From: an uncultured Legionella sp.
Lineage (GTDB): Bacteria > Pseudomonadota > Gammaproteobacteria > Legionellales > Legionellaceae
Length of the DNA stretch: 64,000 nt
Reading direction: 5' to 3'
NCBI GenBank assembly: GCA_902168255.1
Contig: CABHON010000013.1
Location: 124,001 to 188,000 of the forward strand
Below are positions 37,888 to 47,389 of the stretch, piece by piece. Within the stretch, counting starts at the first letter, position 1. Each line of letters begins with the position of its first letter. The notes below the pieces were generated by a model. The model was not told where the DNA came from. It saw nothing but the letters and a program-made list of their open reading frames with translations, and did not search any database. A program made the translations under genes and the position numbers.

Positions 37888-38960
37888 GAGAGATCCTCGG
37901 CTGTTTCAAGTGTTGGTTCAAGATCAAGTTGATCAATTTTTTCAAAGCGATTAGTAATTTTTTTTGCAGAAGTATGTACGTCGATTGCTTCGTTATTCGC
38001 TTTTTGTAAGTAGCCCGTTAAACTTTGTAAACGTTTATCAAAACGTTTAAAGTCTAATGCTAAATATTTTAAATGTTCTTGAATAAGATGTACTTGTTTT
38101 TTCGTTGCATCATCTTTTAATACCGCACGCGCAGTCGTTAAAACAGCCATTAATGTTGTGGGTGAAACCAGCCAAACATTTGCTTCATGGGAATATTGTA
38201 CCAAATCAGGATAGTTCGCATGGATTTCAGAAAAGACGGCTTCAGCAGGAAGAAACATAACGGCTCCCGTTGCTGTTTCGTTAGGAATAATATATTTTTC
38301 TTTTATATCTTTAATATGCTTTTTGATATCTTGGCGAAATAATTGTGATAATTTATTTTTTTCCAGGTCATTTTCGCAGCTGACAATGCGTTGATAATTG
38401 TCTAAAGGGAATTTGGCATCAATGACAATATGTCCTGTTGGTTCCGGTAAAAAGAGAATACAATCGGCACGTTTTCCATTGCTTAATGTGTGTTGTAATG
38501 AATAATGGGACGCAGGCATCATATTTTGAATAAGCCCGGAAAGTTGTATTTCACCTAACGCTCCTCGTGCCCCTCGGTTAGATAACACATTTTGAAGGCC
38601 AAATATATTGGATGATAGGGTGCTAGAAAGTTCAGAAATTTTCTTTTGCGCTTCGTCAATAATGGTTAAGCGTTTAATGAGATCCGTAAAGGTAGAAGTA
38701 TTTTTTTCCAAGCCTTCATTCAATTGACGATTAATATTCTGATAAAGATATTGTGACATTTCATTTTGAGCTTGATGTAATCGTTCTGCCATTTGCATTT
38801 GATTTTCTTTAAGTTCTTTAATGAGCAGCATTTCCAATGATACTTGGGTTTTGCGATGATTCGCTTTTAAACTCAAAAAAACCACGGCAAAAATAATAAA
38901 AAAAACAGTAAGAATACCGCCTAAGATCCATATAAGAAGAGATGTTGTAATAATCATCAT
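37884..38960 (-). CDS. rmuC: DNA recombination protein RmuC
   Basis: About 358 residues with the RmuC layout: an N-terminal membrane anchor (about 5-30), a coiled coil (about 35-120) and a C-terminal nuclease-like domain. The domain carries RGARGALGEIQL, KRADCILFLPEPTGHIVIDAKFPL (split in two here: HIVIDAKFPL is the conserved core) and an ATGAVMFLPAEAVFSEI segment. RmuC limits inversions at short inverted repeats in E. coli. ATG 38960 (or 38957) is preferred over an upstream TTG at 38978. A TATAAT lies only 3-6 bp before these ATGs, so a near-leaderless transcript is possible. Coupled to the wecA-like gene by a 4-bp overlap. Confidence 0.92.
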   Translation of the reverse strand: MMIITTSLLIWILGGILTVFFIIFAVVFLSLKANHRKTQVSLEMLLIKELKENQMQMAERLHQAQNEMSQYLYQNINRQLNEGLEKNTSTFTDLIKRLTIIDEAQKKISELSSTLSSNIFGLQNVLSNRGARGALGEIQLSGLIQNMMPASHYSLQHTLSNGKRADCILFLPEPTGHIVIDAKFPLDNYQRIVSCENDLEKNKLSQLFRQDIKKHIKDIKEKYIIPNETATGAVMFLPAEAVFSEIHANYPDLVQYSHEANVWLVSPTTLMAVLTTARAVLKDDATKKQVHLIQEHLKYLALDFKRFDKRLQSLTGYLQKANNEAIDVHTSAKKITNRFEKIDQLDLEPTLETAEDLS

Positions 38961-39065
38961 GAGATTATAGCGGATCAACGTACGATTTTGTACTCTTCTT
39001 ATGAAGGTATTGTGCTTGTAATTGTTCTATGTCAATATCGGGCAATACTTATGATAGAGGTTAAC

Positions 39066-39620
39066 ATGTTAAAAAATACTGAAACGACTTATGGTAGTGT
39101 AAGCAAAGCATTTCATTGGGGAGTTTTTGTTCTCGTTTCATTAATGTTAATTTGTGGCTTTTTCATGGAAGATCTTCCTGAGTCGATTCAAGGAACCGCT
39201 TATATGTTACACAAATCAACGGGACTACTTATTTTGGGGTTAATGGTGTTGCGCTTAGTTTGGCATTGGACAAACAAGGTTCCTGTATTTCCTTCCACTA
39301 TGTCAGGCGCGCAAAAATTTGTTGCACGATTTGTTCATTGGCTGTTTTATATTATCTTATTAGCAATGCCATTGAATGGGTGGATTATGTCTACTGCTGC
39401 TGGAAGGATTCCAACCTTTTACGGATTGTTCAGTATTCCTTTTCCTGGGATTGAACCAAATGAATCTTTAGCTAATACATTGGCTGATCTTCATGAAATA
39501 TTTGCTTATGTTCTTTTGTTTTTAATATTAGGACATACATTAGCTGCGTTAAAACATCATTTTATGGATAAAGATGATATTTTAACGCGTATGATGCCTA
39601 TCCATTCTAATAAGCAATAA
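39066..39620 (+). CDS. Cytochrome b561 family protein
   Basis: A 184-residue four-helix membrane protein of the bacterial cytochrome b561 (YceJ/CybB-like) family. Likely haem-ligand histidines include His17 (KAFHWGV) and His49 (MLHKSTG) and those in DLHEIFAYV and GHTLAALKHH. The family passes electrons from quinol; CybB is a superoxide:ubiquinone oxidoreductase. ATG 39066 has an AGAGG site; the frame stays open upstream to 38988, but without a comparable site. Divergent from rmuC. Confidence 0.92.
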   Translation: MLKNTETTYGSVSKAFHWGVFVLVSLMLICGFFMEDLPESIQGTAYMLHKSTGLLILGLMVLRLVWHWTNKVPVFPSTMSGAQKFVARFVHWLFYIILLAMPLNGWIMSTAAGRIPTFYGLFSIPFPGIEPNESLANTLADLHEIFAYVLLFLILGHTLAALKHHFMDKDDILTRMMPIHSNKQ

Positions 39621-39635
39621 GCTGCCTTAATGTCT

Positions 39636-41306
39636 TCACAGTTTAAGCAAATACCGACTTTCTATTTCTGGGCGCATAAAGGCATCGCTCTCTGAGCGCA
39701 TAAAGGCCTCGCTTGCTTTTCTTTTTAAGGAAGAAGTTTTAAAAAAACTTAATGGAGTATCTGCTTTGGGTTGAATCTTTTGCAAAGGTTTTTTTAGGTA
39801 TTCCAATTTCATTGTATAGATTGCTGTTTGTAGTTGGTTTAAGCATGTGGAAAGTGAATGCTTTGTTGATTCTGAAAATCGAGGTTTTGGATTACAAAAA
39901 TGGAAAGTAGGTAATTCTAAAACTTGCTCAGCAAATTTAGTAATAGAATTTAATATATTCTGTATTTCATTAGAAAGCAAAGGTTTTATATCCTTAAGAG
40001 ATTGATTATTAAGACGAGGTAAAGGCTCTTCAATCATCATCAATACAGATTTTACCATCGCATACAATTCTGTTTCAAAACAATATTGTAGGTATAATAC
40101 ATTTTCCTTACGGGCTTTTTCTGGCATAAAGCTTTTAGTCATTTGGAGTAACTCAGTCAATCCTTGAATGGTTAACAAGAAACTTTTGGATTGAGAGGTA
40201 TTATCAAAGTTAAAAAAAGTTTGTTCATATTTCTTTATATACTCACTTGCCACTTCTGGCAAAAGCGATATGGTAATAAAAAATGGTTTATTGGATTTAA
40301 CGTGAGTTCCTGCGAGTAAAAGAGATAATTTTCCGTCATTGGATTTTTGAAGAGAAAAACCTGAAGGAAATATTTGAGGTTTTGAAATATCTATAGTGGG
40401 GGAAAGAATGGTGAGAGGCCATCTAGCATTATTGCTACAAAATTGTCTAAGAAAAGGTGTTAAATACTCTGGTGTACCTGTGAATTCATTTGGGTGGGCA
40501 AAGAACCATTTATGTTTATCTGAAGAAACGTCCCTCATATCAGCATAGTCGATAGCATTAACTTTATAAAATATATTTTCGTAACGACTGTCAGGTTGTA
40601 AAGTAAGATTTTCTGGTTTGAGATCACGGTGCACATGGTTTTCCTCAATATTGCTATAAGGAATTCCTAAAGCCTGAGCAATCACATCTGCTACTTGCAA
40701 TGCTGTAAGATTAAAATCTTGAGACATAGAGATAGGGTTATTCCCCCATAGCGTATCCCATACATCTGGTCCTAAATCATTAAGAATAAGATAGGATTTT
40801 ATTCTTTTAGGGAGATTCCATTTAGTAGAGGAGGAGGTGCGTTCAATAACAAATTGGTAAGGGGTTACACCAAAAAAATGATTGTATTTCATTTCTTGTG
40901 CTATGCGTGGTTTGTATAGCTGGGTTGTTTCTGGGTTTTGTTCAATGATTTTTAATATCATTGGTTGAATTTGATTATTAGGCAATAACCTAAAAGCAAT
41001 TTTCACACGAGTAAGTCCTTTGCTATTTAAATAGGCTTCTACATTTTCATAATCTTCATTCTCATATATATAACTTTGGGATACGAGAAAGATTTCATCT
41101 TTTCCTTCGAATTGATAACGCAGAGCTGAAAAAGGGAATTTTTCAGAACGTTTTATTTTATTTACCAAATGATATTCTGGCTGGTTAAATAATTCTCTAG
41201 CAGTATGGAAATCCTCAATGGTAGGGGTTTTCTCTAATACAATATTTTCTGTTTGTTTTGTAAATGGTTCTGGCATAGTGATAATTGCTCTTTTAAATTC
41301 GCGCAT
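39636..41306 (-). CDS. Protein-kinase-like protein, candidate effector (copy 1)
   Basis: A 556-residue protein with a eukaryotic-type kinase core. The catalytic loop HRDLKPEN has His226, Arg227, Asp228 and Asn233. The metal-binding DFG position is occupied by IDYAD with Asp253. Lys119 in QPMILKII and Glu138 in AQEM fit the beta3 lysine and alphaC glutamate. There is no clear glycine-rich loop. A long C-terminal region is helical. It has an AAGGA site and is a diverged paralogue of the next gene upstream (shared KIKRSE, FPFSALR/FAFSAIR and VKIAF motifs). Kinase activity on host targets is inferred; HipA-like or sugar-kinase alternatives fit less well. Confidence 0.75.
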   Translation of the reverse strand: MREFKRAIITMPEPFTKQTENIVLEKTPTIEDFHTARELFNQPEYHLVNKIKRSEKFPFSALRYQFEGKDEIFLVSQSYIYENEDYENVEAYLNSKGLTRVKIAFRLLPNNQIQPMILKIIEQNPETTQLYKPRIAQEMKYNHFFGVTPYQFVIERTSSSTKWNLPKRIKSYLILNDLGPDVWDTLWGNNPISMSQDFNLTALQVADVIAQALGIPYSNIEENHVHRDLKPENLTLQPDSRYENIFYKVNAIDYADMRDVSSDKHKWFFAHPNEFTGTPEYLTPFLRQFCSNNARWPLTILSPTIDISKPQIFPSGFSLQKSNDGKLSLLLAGTHVKSNKPFFITISLLPEVASEYIKKYEQTFFNFDNTSQSKSFLLTIQGLTELLQMTKSFMPEKARKENVLYLQYCFETELYAMVKSVLMMIEEPLPRLNNQSLKDIKPLLSNEIQNILNSITKFAEQVLELPTFHFCNPKPRFSESTKHSLSTCLNQLQTAIYTMKLEYLKKPLQKIQPKADTPLSFFKTSSLKRKASEAFMRSESDAFMRPEIESRYLLKL

Positions 41307-41464
41307 TGTATCCTTTTTTCCTTAAGAAAAAATGAATTTTAGTTTTTTTAGTTTGAATTTAGTGATAATTTAAGCATAGTATAAAAATTAAGTAAGTTAA
41401 GTAACCTGGGCTACGTATAAGAAAATTTTATTTATTGGGTTTTAACCTGCATAATACCAAGGCA

Positions 41465-42928
41465 TTAAGGTGAGGATGATTTAGCAAAATTTTCTTCTAA
41501 CTCAGGCACAGGCTTTAAGCGCAAATCTTTTAGTTTTTTTACTAATTTTTTTGAGCTGTCAATTAAATCGTTAATTTCTTTGTGCTCCCATTCTTCAAAT
41601 GTAGGATTAGGATTGCACGGATGAAAAGCATAAGATGTTTCAATAAGCGTAACGCAGTCCTTTAGAATTTTTAATAACTCGCGTGTTTCGTTGCAGAGTA
41701 AACTAGCAGAAGATTTTTGTAGCTCATTTAACAATGCCGATACCGTTCTTGCAATTGAGTACAAATCTGTTTCTAATTTATAAGGATAAAACAAACATTC
41801 TCTTCTCGTTGCATTACAAAGAAAGCCTTCAGTTGGCTCCAATAATTCTCGAAGTTGTTCTCTATTAAGTTTAAATAATATAGGACCTTTTTTGTCTAAG
41901 TTATTAGACTCTTTTTCGAGTAAATTATGTTTTTTACTAAAATCCATCATTTTTTCATTAGAAATTTGTATATTTTTCCTATGAAACTTTCCTTTATAAA
42001 AGTGCAGAAGAAAAAGCGTTAAACTGTTATCCTCATTTTCTTGAAGAATAAAAGAGGAACCATATTCTTTAGTTAGTTTGACAGGACTACCATGAGGAAT
42101 TACTATCAGGTTCCATAATTGATTACTAAAAGATTTTACAAGAAAAGGAGGGGCGTAATTCCACGTTCCTGCATAGTCCCCATTAGTAAGGTTGCTTAAG
42201 TACTGTTGGGTTTTATCATTAGAAAATCTAACTACATTGCCAAGATCAATCGGAATTACTTTAAAAAAAATTTCCTCATATTCAGCTGAATTATTAATGG
42301 GTTGTACAGAAATATTGTCTAATTTTAAATCTCGATGCACATGGCGTTTTCCTGCAAAATCACCAGGAATATCAAAACATTGGGCGGCAATATCCAAAAT
42401 TGCAAGGTGGCTTAGTTTGTAATTGCTGAAAGAATCAATTAAATCATAGCCGCAATCCTCCAAAATTAAGTATGATTTAATGGTTACTTCTGAAAATTTT
42501 TTAGAATAGGATTCACGTTCCATTACCAAAGAATAAGGGGTCATTCCAAACAGATTATTAGAAAACATTTCTTGTTGCAAAGAAGAGCGAAATTCTTTGT
42601 TGGCTGCTGATGTTTGAGTAATGATTTTTGCAACCATAGGCTTTATGTTTCCATTAGGCAATTTCTTAAAAGCAATTTTTACGTGAGTGATTCCTTTCTT
42701 ATGCAAAAGAGCACGAAGATTCATATTTTCATCATCATTTCCAAAAAAATATCCTTGTGATAAAAGAAAAATTTCTCCATTAGAGCGAATAGCCGAGAAG
42801 GCAAACGTTTCAGAACGCTTGATCTTATTAATGCTAGGATCTGTTTTGGCAAATAATTGTTCTGCCTTCGCAAAGTCTTGCAGAGTAGGGATGGTTTCTA
42901 AAATGATTTTTTTTGTTTTTCTTGTCAT
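41465..42928 (-). CDS. Protein-kinase-like protein, candidate effector (copy 2)
   Basis: A 487-residue paralogue of the preceding entry in tandem on the same strand, 158 bp away. The catalytic loop HRDLKLDN has His198, Arg199, Asp200 and Asn205. The DFG equivalent is IDLGN with Asp228, where Asn replaces the usual end of the motif but the glycine is kept. Candidate beta3 lysine is Lys101 (PMVAKII) and alphaC glutamate Glu120. The C-terminal PVPELEENFAKSSSP has the acidic cluster and small polar end typical of Dot/Icm substrates. No signal peptide. Ser/Thr versus other specificity cannot be read. Confidence 0.75.
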   Translation of the reverse strand: MTRKTKKIILETIPTLQDFAKAEQLFAKTDPSINKIKRSETFAFSAIRSNGEIFLLSQGYFFGNDDENMNLRALLHKKGITHVKIAFKKLPNGNIKPMVAKIITQTSAANKEFRSSLQQEMFSNNLFGMTPYSLVMERESYSKKFSEVTIKSYLILEDCGYDLIDSFSNYKLSHLAILDIAAQCFDIPGDFAGKRHVHRDLKLDNISVQPINNSAEYEEIFFKVIPIDLGNVVRFSNDKTQQYLSNLTNGDYAGTWNYAPPFLVKSFSNQLWNLIVIPHGSPVKLTKEYGSSFILQENEDNSLTLFLLHFYKGKFHRKNIQISNEKMMDFSKKHNLLEKESNNLDKKGPILFKLNREQLRELLEPTEGFLCNATRRECLFYPYKLETDLYSIARTVSALLNELQKSSASLLCNETRELLKILKDCVTLIETSYAFHPCNPNPTFEEWEHKEINDLIDSSKKLVKKLKDLRLKPVPELEENFAKSSSP

Positions 42929-43059
42929 GGTAACTTTTTAACTATAATGCTTAAATTTTGGACGCGAATTGTAATTCATAATTCTTAAGATAAAATGAAT
43001 TTTGGTAATAATAATTGAATTTATTTATAATTAAGCCTAGAATGAAGACAAAAGTTAAG

Positions 43060-43088
43060 TATCCCTTTAGGGATAATTTCTGTATAAT
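43060..43088 (+). promoter_or_regulatory. lolA promoter with overlapping palindrome
   Basis: A perfect TATAAT is at 43083-43088, only 6 bp before the lolA ATG. No good -35 is present; at that position is a perfect palindrome TATCCC-TTTA-GGGATA (43060-43075). This is the right place for a repressor or activator site replacing the -35 contact. Transcription from this -10 would begin at about the ATG itself. Confidence 0.5.
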
Positions 43089-43094
43089 ATTTTT

Positions 43095-43733
43095 ATGAAA
43101 AAATCATTCTCACTACTTTATTTTTTGTTTTGGTTTCTTATTCCCTCATCTGTGTGGGCGGAAGATGCCGCTACTTCATTGGAAAACACCCTCGCTCGTA
43201 TCCAAACATTACAGGCAAATTTTTCCGAAGTTATTTTGACGGGTAATCATGTGAATCAACGGTTATCTGGAACATTTTACTTAAAAAAAATGGGTAATAA
43301 GCCTGGAAAGTTTTCTTGGCAAACAAAAACACCTATTCACCAAGAAATTATTTCTGATGGTCAAAAGCTTTGGATTTATGATAAAGACTTAGAGCAAGTT
43401 ATTGTTACTTCACTAAAAAGAAATGTCGGTGCAACACCGGTATTATTATTAAATGGCCAAAAAGGAAATATTGCGCATAATTACCAAGTGAAGTTAACCT
43501 CTGACACGGTTGCTAGTAATACGCGTCTCTATACCTTAGCGCCTAAAGAAAAAACATTATATCGTTTTATTCAAATGTCATTTGAAGGTGATAAATTAGT
43601 TCGAATGAGATTTGAAGATCATTTAGGGCAATTTACTGATTTTACTTTTACTAATATTAAATTAAACCAGACGATGACGGATAAACCGTTTACTTTCAAA
43701 ATGCCTAAAAACGTTGATGTTATTCATGAATAA
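43095..43733 (+). CDS. lolA: Outer-membrane lipoprotein carrier protein LolA
   Basis: A 212-residue periplasmic chaperone that carries lipoproteins from the LolCDE transporter to the outer membrane. It has a signal peptide (MKKSFSLLYFLFWFLIPSSVWA) and the LolA pattern: ARIQTLQANFSEVI, LSGTFYLKK, PGKFSWQTKTP, DGQKLWIYDKDLEQV and DHLGQFTDFTF. Full length. No ribosome site precedes the ATG, and the -10 hexamer is 6 bp away, so the mRNA may be leaderless. yhdP overlaps its end. In many gammaproteobacteria lolA directly follows ftsK; here about 19 kb separates them. Confidence 0.95.
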   Translation: MKKSFSLLYFLFWFLIPSSVWAEDAATSLENTLARIQTLQANFSEVILTGNHVNQRLSGTFYLKKMGNKPGKFSWQTKTPIHQEIISDGQKLWIYDKDLEQVIVTSLKRNVGATPVLLLNGQKGNIAHNYQVKLTSDTVASNTRLYTLAPKEKTLYRFIQMSFEGDKLVRMRFEDHLGQFTDFTFTNIKLNQTMTDKPFTFKMPKNVDVIHE

Positions 43734-46700
43734 AAAACTCATGAAATGGCTGAAAATTCTAGCTATTGCTTTTTTGATTATTGCAGGCTTGCTTTTTACC
43801 ATTGTTGAACTCGGCTCACCATTCATAAGCCAGTATCGTTCAAAATTTGAACAATATGCTTCGACAGAATTAGGAAAGCCTGTCAAAATAACTGAATTAA
43901 GAACAGGGTGGTATTATCTTGAACCTGTAATTCGATTATCAGGCATCTCTATTGAAGACAATCATACACATACGGTTGCTGTGATTGGAAAAATTGGCAT
44001 AGGCATTAATTGGTTATCAAGTTTGTGGCATTGGAAACTTGAACCTAATGTATTAGTCGTTTCTCAAGTAAAAGTTAGGGTGGATGCTTCTTGGAGTAGA
44101 TTATCGCAGGGATCGGCACTTTCCCAGCAAGAATTACAAGAAATTTTTCCTTCTCTTTTATCGTTCGATAAAATTATTTTGAATGATGTTAGCATATGGT
44201 GGAAAAATGATACCGGTGAAGGGTTACCTTCTTTTAAAATCTCCAATGCCAATGCAAGGCTTAAAAGAAAAATTGGTGGATACTATTTAAAAACAGATCT
44301 AGATTGGCATGATAGGCTTCTAAGTCAACAAAAACCTAGTCATATCTTTGCTGGAATAAGTTTCTCTGCAAACCTTTTTAATCACTCAGAGCAAGACGGG
44401 AATGTTTTTATAGAAGCACAAAATATCAATTTTCGAGAAATTCAAAAAAGTATTTTAGCATTATGGCCTAAAGAGGCATTATCCACAATTACTTTCCAAC
44501 GTGGAAGAGGGGATATTCAGTTTCATGGGAATATAGAGAAAAAAGAAGATTGGAACATTTCTGATTGGAGTTTTTCTGCTAACGTTAACAATCTTGCATG
44601 GAAAGCAGCACAAGGTGCAAGTCTTCCTAGCGTTAAAGGTCTTTCTGGCTCAGCATTTATCGAACCAGAAGAGGGAACACTGCGTATTAACACACAAAAT
44701 TTACGCATTGATTATCCAGCCCTATTTAATCACGTGCTTCCTTTTTCTAACACGAATATTCAACTCGAATGGCAAAAAAATGGCTCACTGTGGTCAATGA
44801 GTACAGAAAAATTTCAAATGGAAAATCCGGAGATATCTGCCAGCGCAGAATGTAATGTGCAATGGAAAGAAGGTGTATCTGATGCTGTTATTCAATTAAC
44901 CATGCCTTTTACGTTACATCATTTGTCTGGGGTGCGACAATATTTACCTGATAACATAATGAAGCCAAAACTCAGTGTATGGCTCCATCGTAGCATTGCA
45001 GGTGGTACAGTCACCAATGGAAACTTAATTTTAAAAGGGAGACTCTCTGACTTTCCTTTTGATCCTCCCAATAAAAGTAATGGACTATTTTTAGTCGACA
45101 GTGATTTTCAAAAATTCACGTTAGACTTTAAAGAGGGATGGCCTGCAGGAAGGTTAATGAATGCTCACATGATATTTCGAAATAGGGATCTTATTGCAGA
45201 AATTCATGATGGAACCATTGATCAATTACCTTTAACCAGTGTTAACGCACAAATATTAGGACTAGGATTAGGTAAAGAAACCTTGACGATTCAAGGTCAT
45301 CTAAAAGCAGATGCGTCAAAAGCAAGACATTTTGTATTAAACAGTCCAATAGTCGAATACCTAAACTCTTTTAATAATATGGAGCTTTTTGGACCCGGCA
45401 TTTTTGATATAGATATCGCTATTCCCCTATATCCAGAAAATGATGTGAATCTTGTCAATGGTAAAGCTGTATTTTTGGATAATTCATTGGTATTAAAAAA
45501 ATGGTGGAATTTAAAATTTGAACATTTTAAAGGAGATCTTACCTACAACCAGAGTGGTGTTGTAAATAGCAATTTAACGGCAACCTTATTAAATTACCCT
45601 TTGCAGTTAAACATGAAAACTGTCAAAAAACCAACACCAGCAACAGTAGTGGATGTCAAAGGTTTGTTAGGCATTGATGCATTACATAAAATTTTTCCTA
45701 TATTTATTTTTGATTTTTTGAAAGGGGTTACGCCTTATACTTCACAACTTACTCTAACAACATCTAAAAAAGAACTCGATAAACTTGTTTTAAAATCCAC
45801 TTTAGCGGGTATTTCAGTTGATTTACCACCACCTTATAAAAAGAAAGCAGCAGAAAAACGTCCACTTTTGCTCAGTTTAGAATTTTCAGATGATGAGAGT
45901 TCGCATGCTGATACGCAATTACATATTGATTTTGACAAACTATTAAGTCTTTATTTGGGTTATCGCACAATCAATCATGGCCCAACTAAAGAATACGTTT
46001 TACATCAAGGAAAAGTAAACTTAGGCGGAAAAAAAGCGGTAAAACCTCAAGAAGAAGGTTTGGCGATTGAAGCTAATCTTCCTGAGTTTTCTTTAAGCGC
46101 ATGGCAACCCTTTTTTGACGCAATGGCTGGTCAAAAAGAAACGGGCAAAAAAATTATAAAAGCTAAAAAGAAACCTCAAAAACAAGTAAAAAAAGAGCCA
46201 AAAAAAGAAGTAATAGGACTTATCCAATCTGTGCAATTATCCACTCCTAATTTAATCGCTGCAGATCAAATTTTTCATGATGTTAATCTTTTGGCAACAG
46301 CTGAAAATAATCAATGGCTGCTTCATATGAAAAGTGATGAAATATCCGGTATTGCCCAAGTTCCCCCTTCTATTGACTCAGGTATCTCTGCTCATTTAGA
46401 TTATATTCATCTAAATGATGTTACTTTATCCAATGATGTTGATAGCAAGAAAAACAGCTCGTCAGATCTTATGCCTTTGGATATCCCGCCTTTAAATATT
46501 CAAGTAAATGATTTTCGTTATCAGAAAATGAACTTAGGAAGAACCTCATTAATAACAACACAAGATAAACGTAACAATGCATTAATTATTAAGCAACTAT
46601 CTTTCCAAGCACCTGCAAGCTCTGCTGGTTTTCAAGGGGTTTGGAAACTGGATAAGGGAAAACCAATTACACAAATAAGAGGTTCATTAGCATCCACTAA

Positions 46701-47301
46701 CATTCAGCAAACTTTAAAAAATCTTGATATTGATCCGGTCATTCAAGGAAAAAAAGGGGAGTTAAATGTGGATTTACATTGGGCAGATGATCCACAAGAT
46801 TTTCGTGCTGCTATTTTAAATGGTTCTATTAGCCTTCAACTGAATAAAGGCGTTATTACTCATTTATCACCATCCTTACAAGAGAAAGTTGGTTTAGGGA
46901 AACTCTTAAGCTTGTTTAGTTTACAAAATATACCTCAACATCTAACTCTTGATTTCAGTGATTTATCAGCAAAAGGATTAAGCTTTGAAACATTAAAAGG
47001 CAATTTTGCTTTAAAACAAGGCAGAATGACTACGCAAGATACGGCCCTGGAAGGTCCAATAGCGGATATTACTATGACGGGTGCTATTGATATGGGAAAA
47101 AGATTATATGATCTCGTCCTAAACATTACTCCCTCACCATCTTCTGGTATCCCAATTATTGCTACTATTGCAGGCGGTCCTGTGGTAGGTTTAGCAGCCT
47201 TAGCGGCAACAACTATTATTCATCAGGGAATAAAACAGACATCCATGTATCGTTATAAAGTAAGTGGCCCTTGGAACAAACCAACCGTAAAGCCTTACTA
47301 A
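43726..47301 (+). CDS. yhdP: YhdP family AsmA-like envelope protein
   Basis: About 1191 residues, slightly shorter than E. coli YhdP. One N-terminal membrane helix (about 5-27) is followed by a long periplasmic beta-rich AsmA-like region and a conserved C-terminal block (about 1060-1180) with LSPSLQEKVGLGKLLSLFSL and PSSGIPIIATIAGGPVVGLA. YhdP, TamB and YdbH act redundantly in phospholipid transport to the outer membrane. A Lys-rich insert (about 805-835) is unusual. ATG 43726 overlaps lolA by 8 bp; an earlier in-frame ATG at 43714 is less likely. Confidence 0.9.
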   Translation: MNKKLMKWLKILAIAFLIIAGLLFTIVELGSPFISQYRSKFEQYASTELGKPVKITELRTGWYYLEPVIRLSGISIEDNHTHTVAVIGKIGIGINWLSSLWHWKLEPNVLVVSQVKVRVDASWSRLSQGSALSQQELQEIFPSLLSFDKIILNDVSIWWKNDTGEGLPSFKISNANARLKRKIGGYYLKTDLDWHDRLLSQQKPSHIFAGISFSANLFNHSEQDGNVFIEAQNINFREIQKSILALWPKEALSTITFQRGRGDIQFHGNIEKKEDWNISDWSFSANVNNLAWKAAQGASLPSVKGLSGSAFIEPEEGTLRINTQNLRIDYPALFNHVLPFSNTNIQLEWQKNGSLWSMSTEKFQMENPEISASAECNVQWKEGVSDAVIQLTMPFTLHHLSGVRQYLPDNIMKPKLSVWLHRSIAGGTVTNGNLILKGRLSDFPFDPPNKSNGLFLVDSDFQKFTLDFKEGWPAGRLMNAHMIFRNRDLIAEIHDGTIDQLPLTSVNAQILGLGLGKETLTIQGHLKADASKARHFVLNSPIVEYLNSFNNMELFGPGIFDIDIAIPLYPENDVNLVNGKAVFLDNSLVLKKWWNLKFEHFKGDLTYNQSGVVNSNLTATLLNYPLQLNMKTVKKPTPATVVDVKGLLGIDALHKIFPIFIFDFLKGVTPYTSQLTLTTSKKELDKLVLKSTLAGISVDLPPPYKKKAAEKRPLLLSLEFSDDESSHADTQLHIDFDKLLSLYLGYRTINHGPTKEYVLHQGKVNLGGKKAVKPQEEGLAIEANLPEFSLSAWQPFFDAMAGQKETGKKIIKAKKKPQKQVKKEPKKEVIGLIQSVQLSTPNLIAADQIFHDVNLLATAENNQWLLHMKSDEISGIAQVPPSIDSGISAHLDYIHLNDVTLSNDVDSKKNSSSDLMPLDIPPLNIQVNDFRYQKMNLGRTSLITTQDKRNNALIIKQLSFQAPASSAGFQGVWKLDKGKPITQIRGSLASTNIQQTLKNLDIDPVIQGKKGELNVDLHWADDPQDFRAAILNGSISLQLNKGVITHLSPSLQEKVGLGKLLSLFSLQNIPQHLTLDFSDLSAKGLSFETLKGNFALKQGRMTTQDTALEGPIADITMTGAIDMGKRLYDLVLNITPSPSSGIPIIATIAGGPVVGLAALAATTIIHQGIKQTSMYRYKVSGPWNKPTVKPY

Positions 47302-47389
47302 AACAGTTTTATCGCTTATGTATGTTTCAAGTTGACAATTACATAATGCTCAATGTACTGTAGAAAACTTGTTGATTAGGTAAAATATT

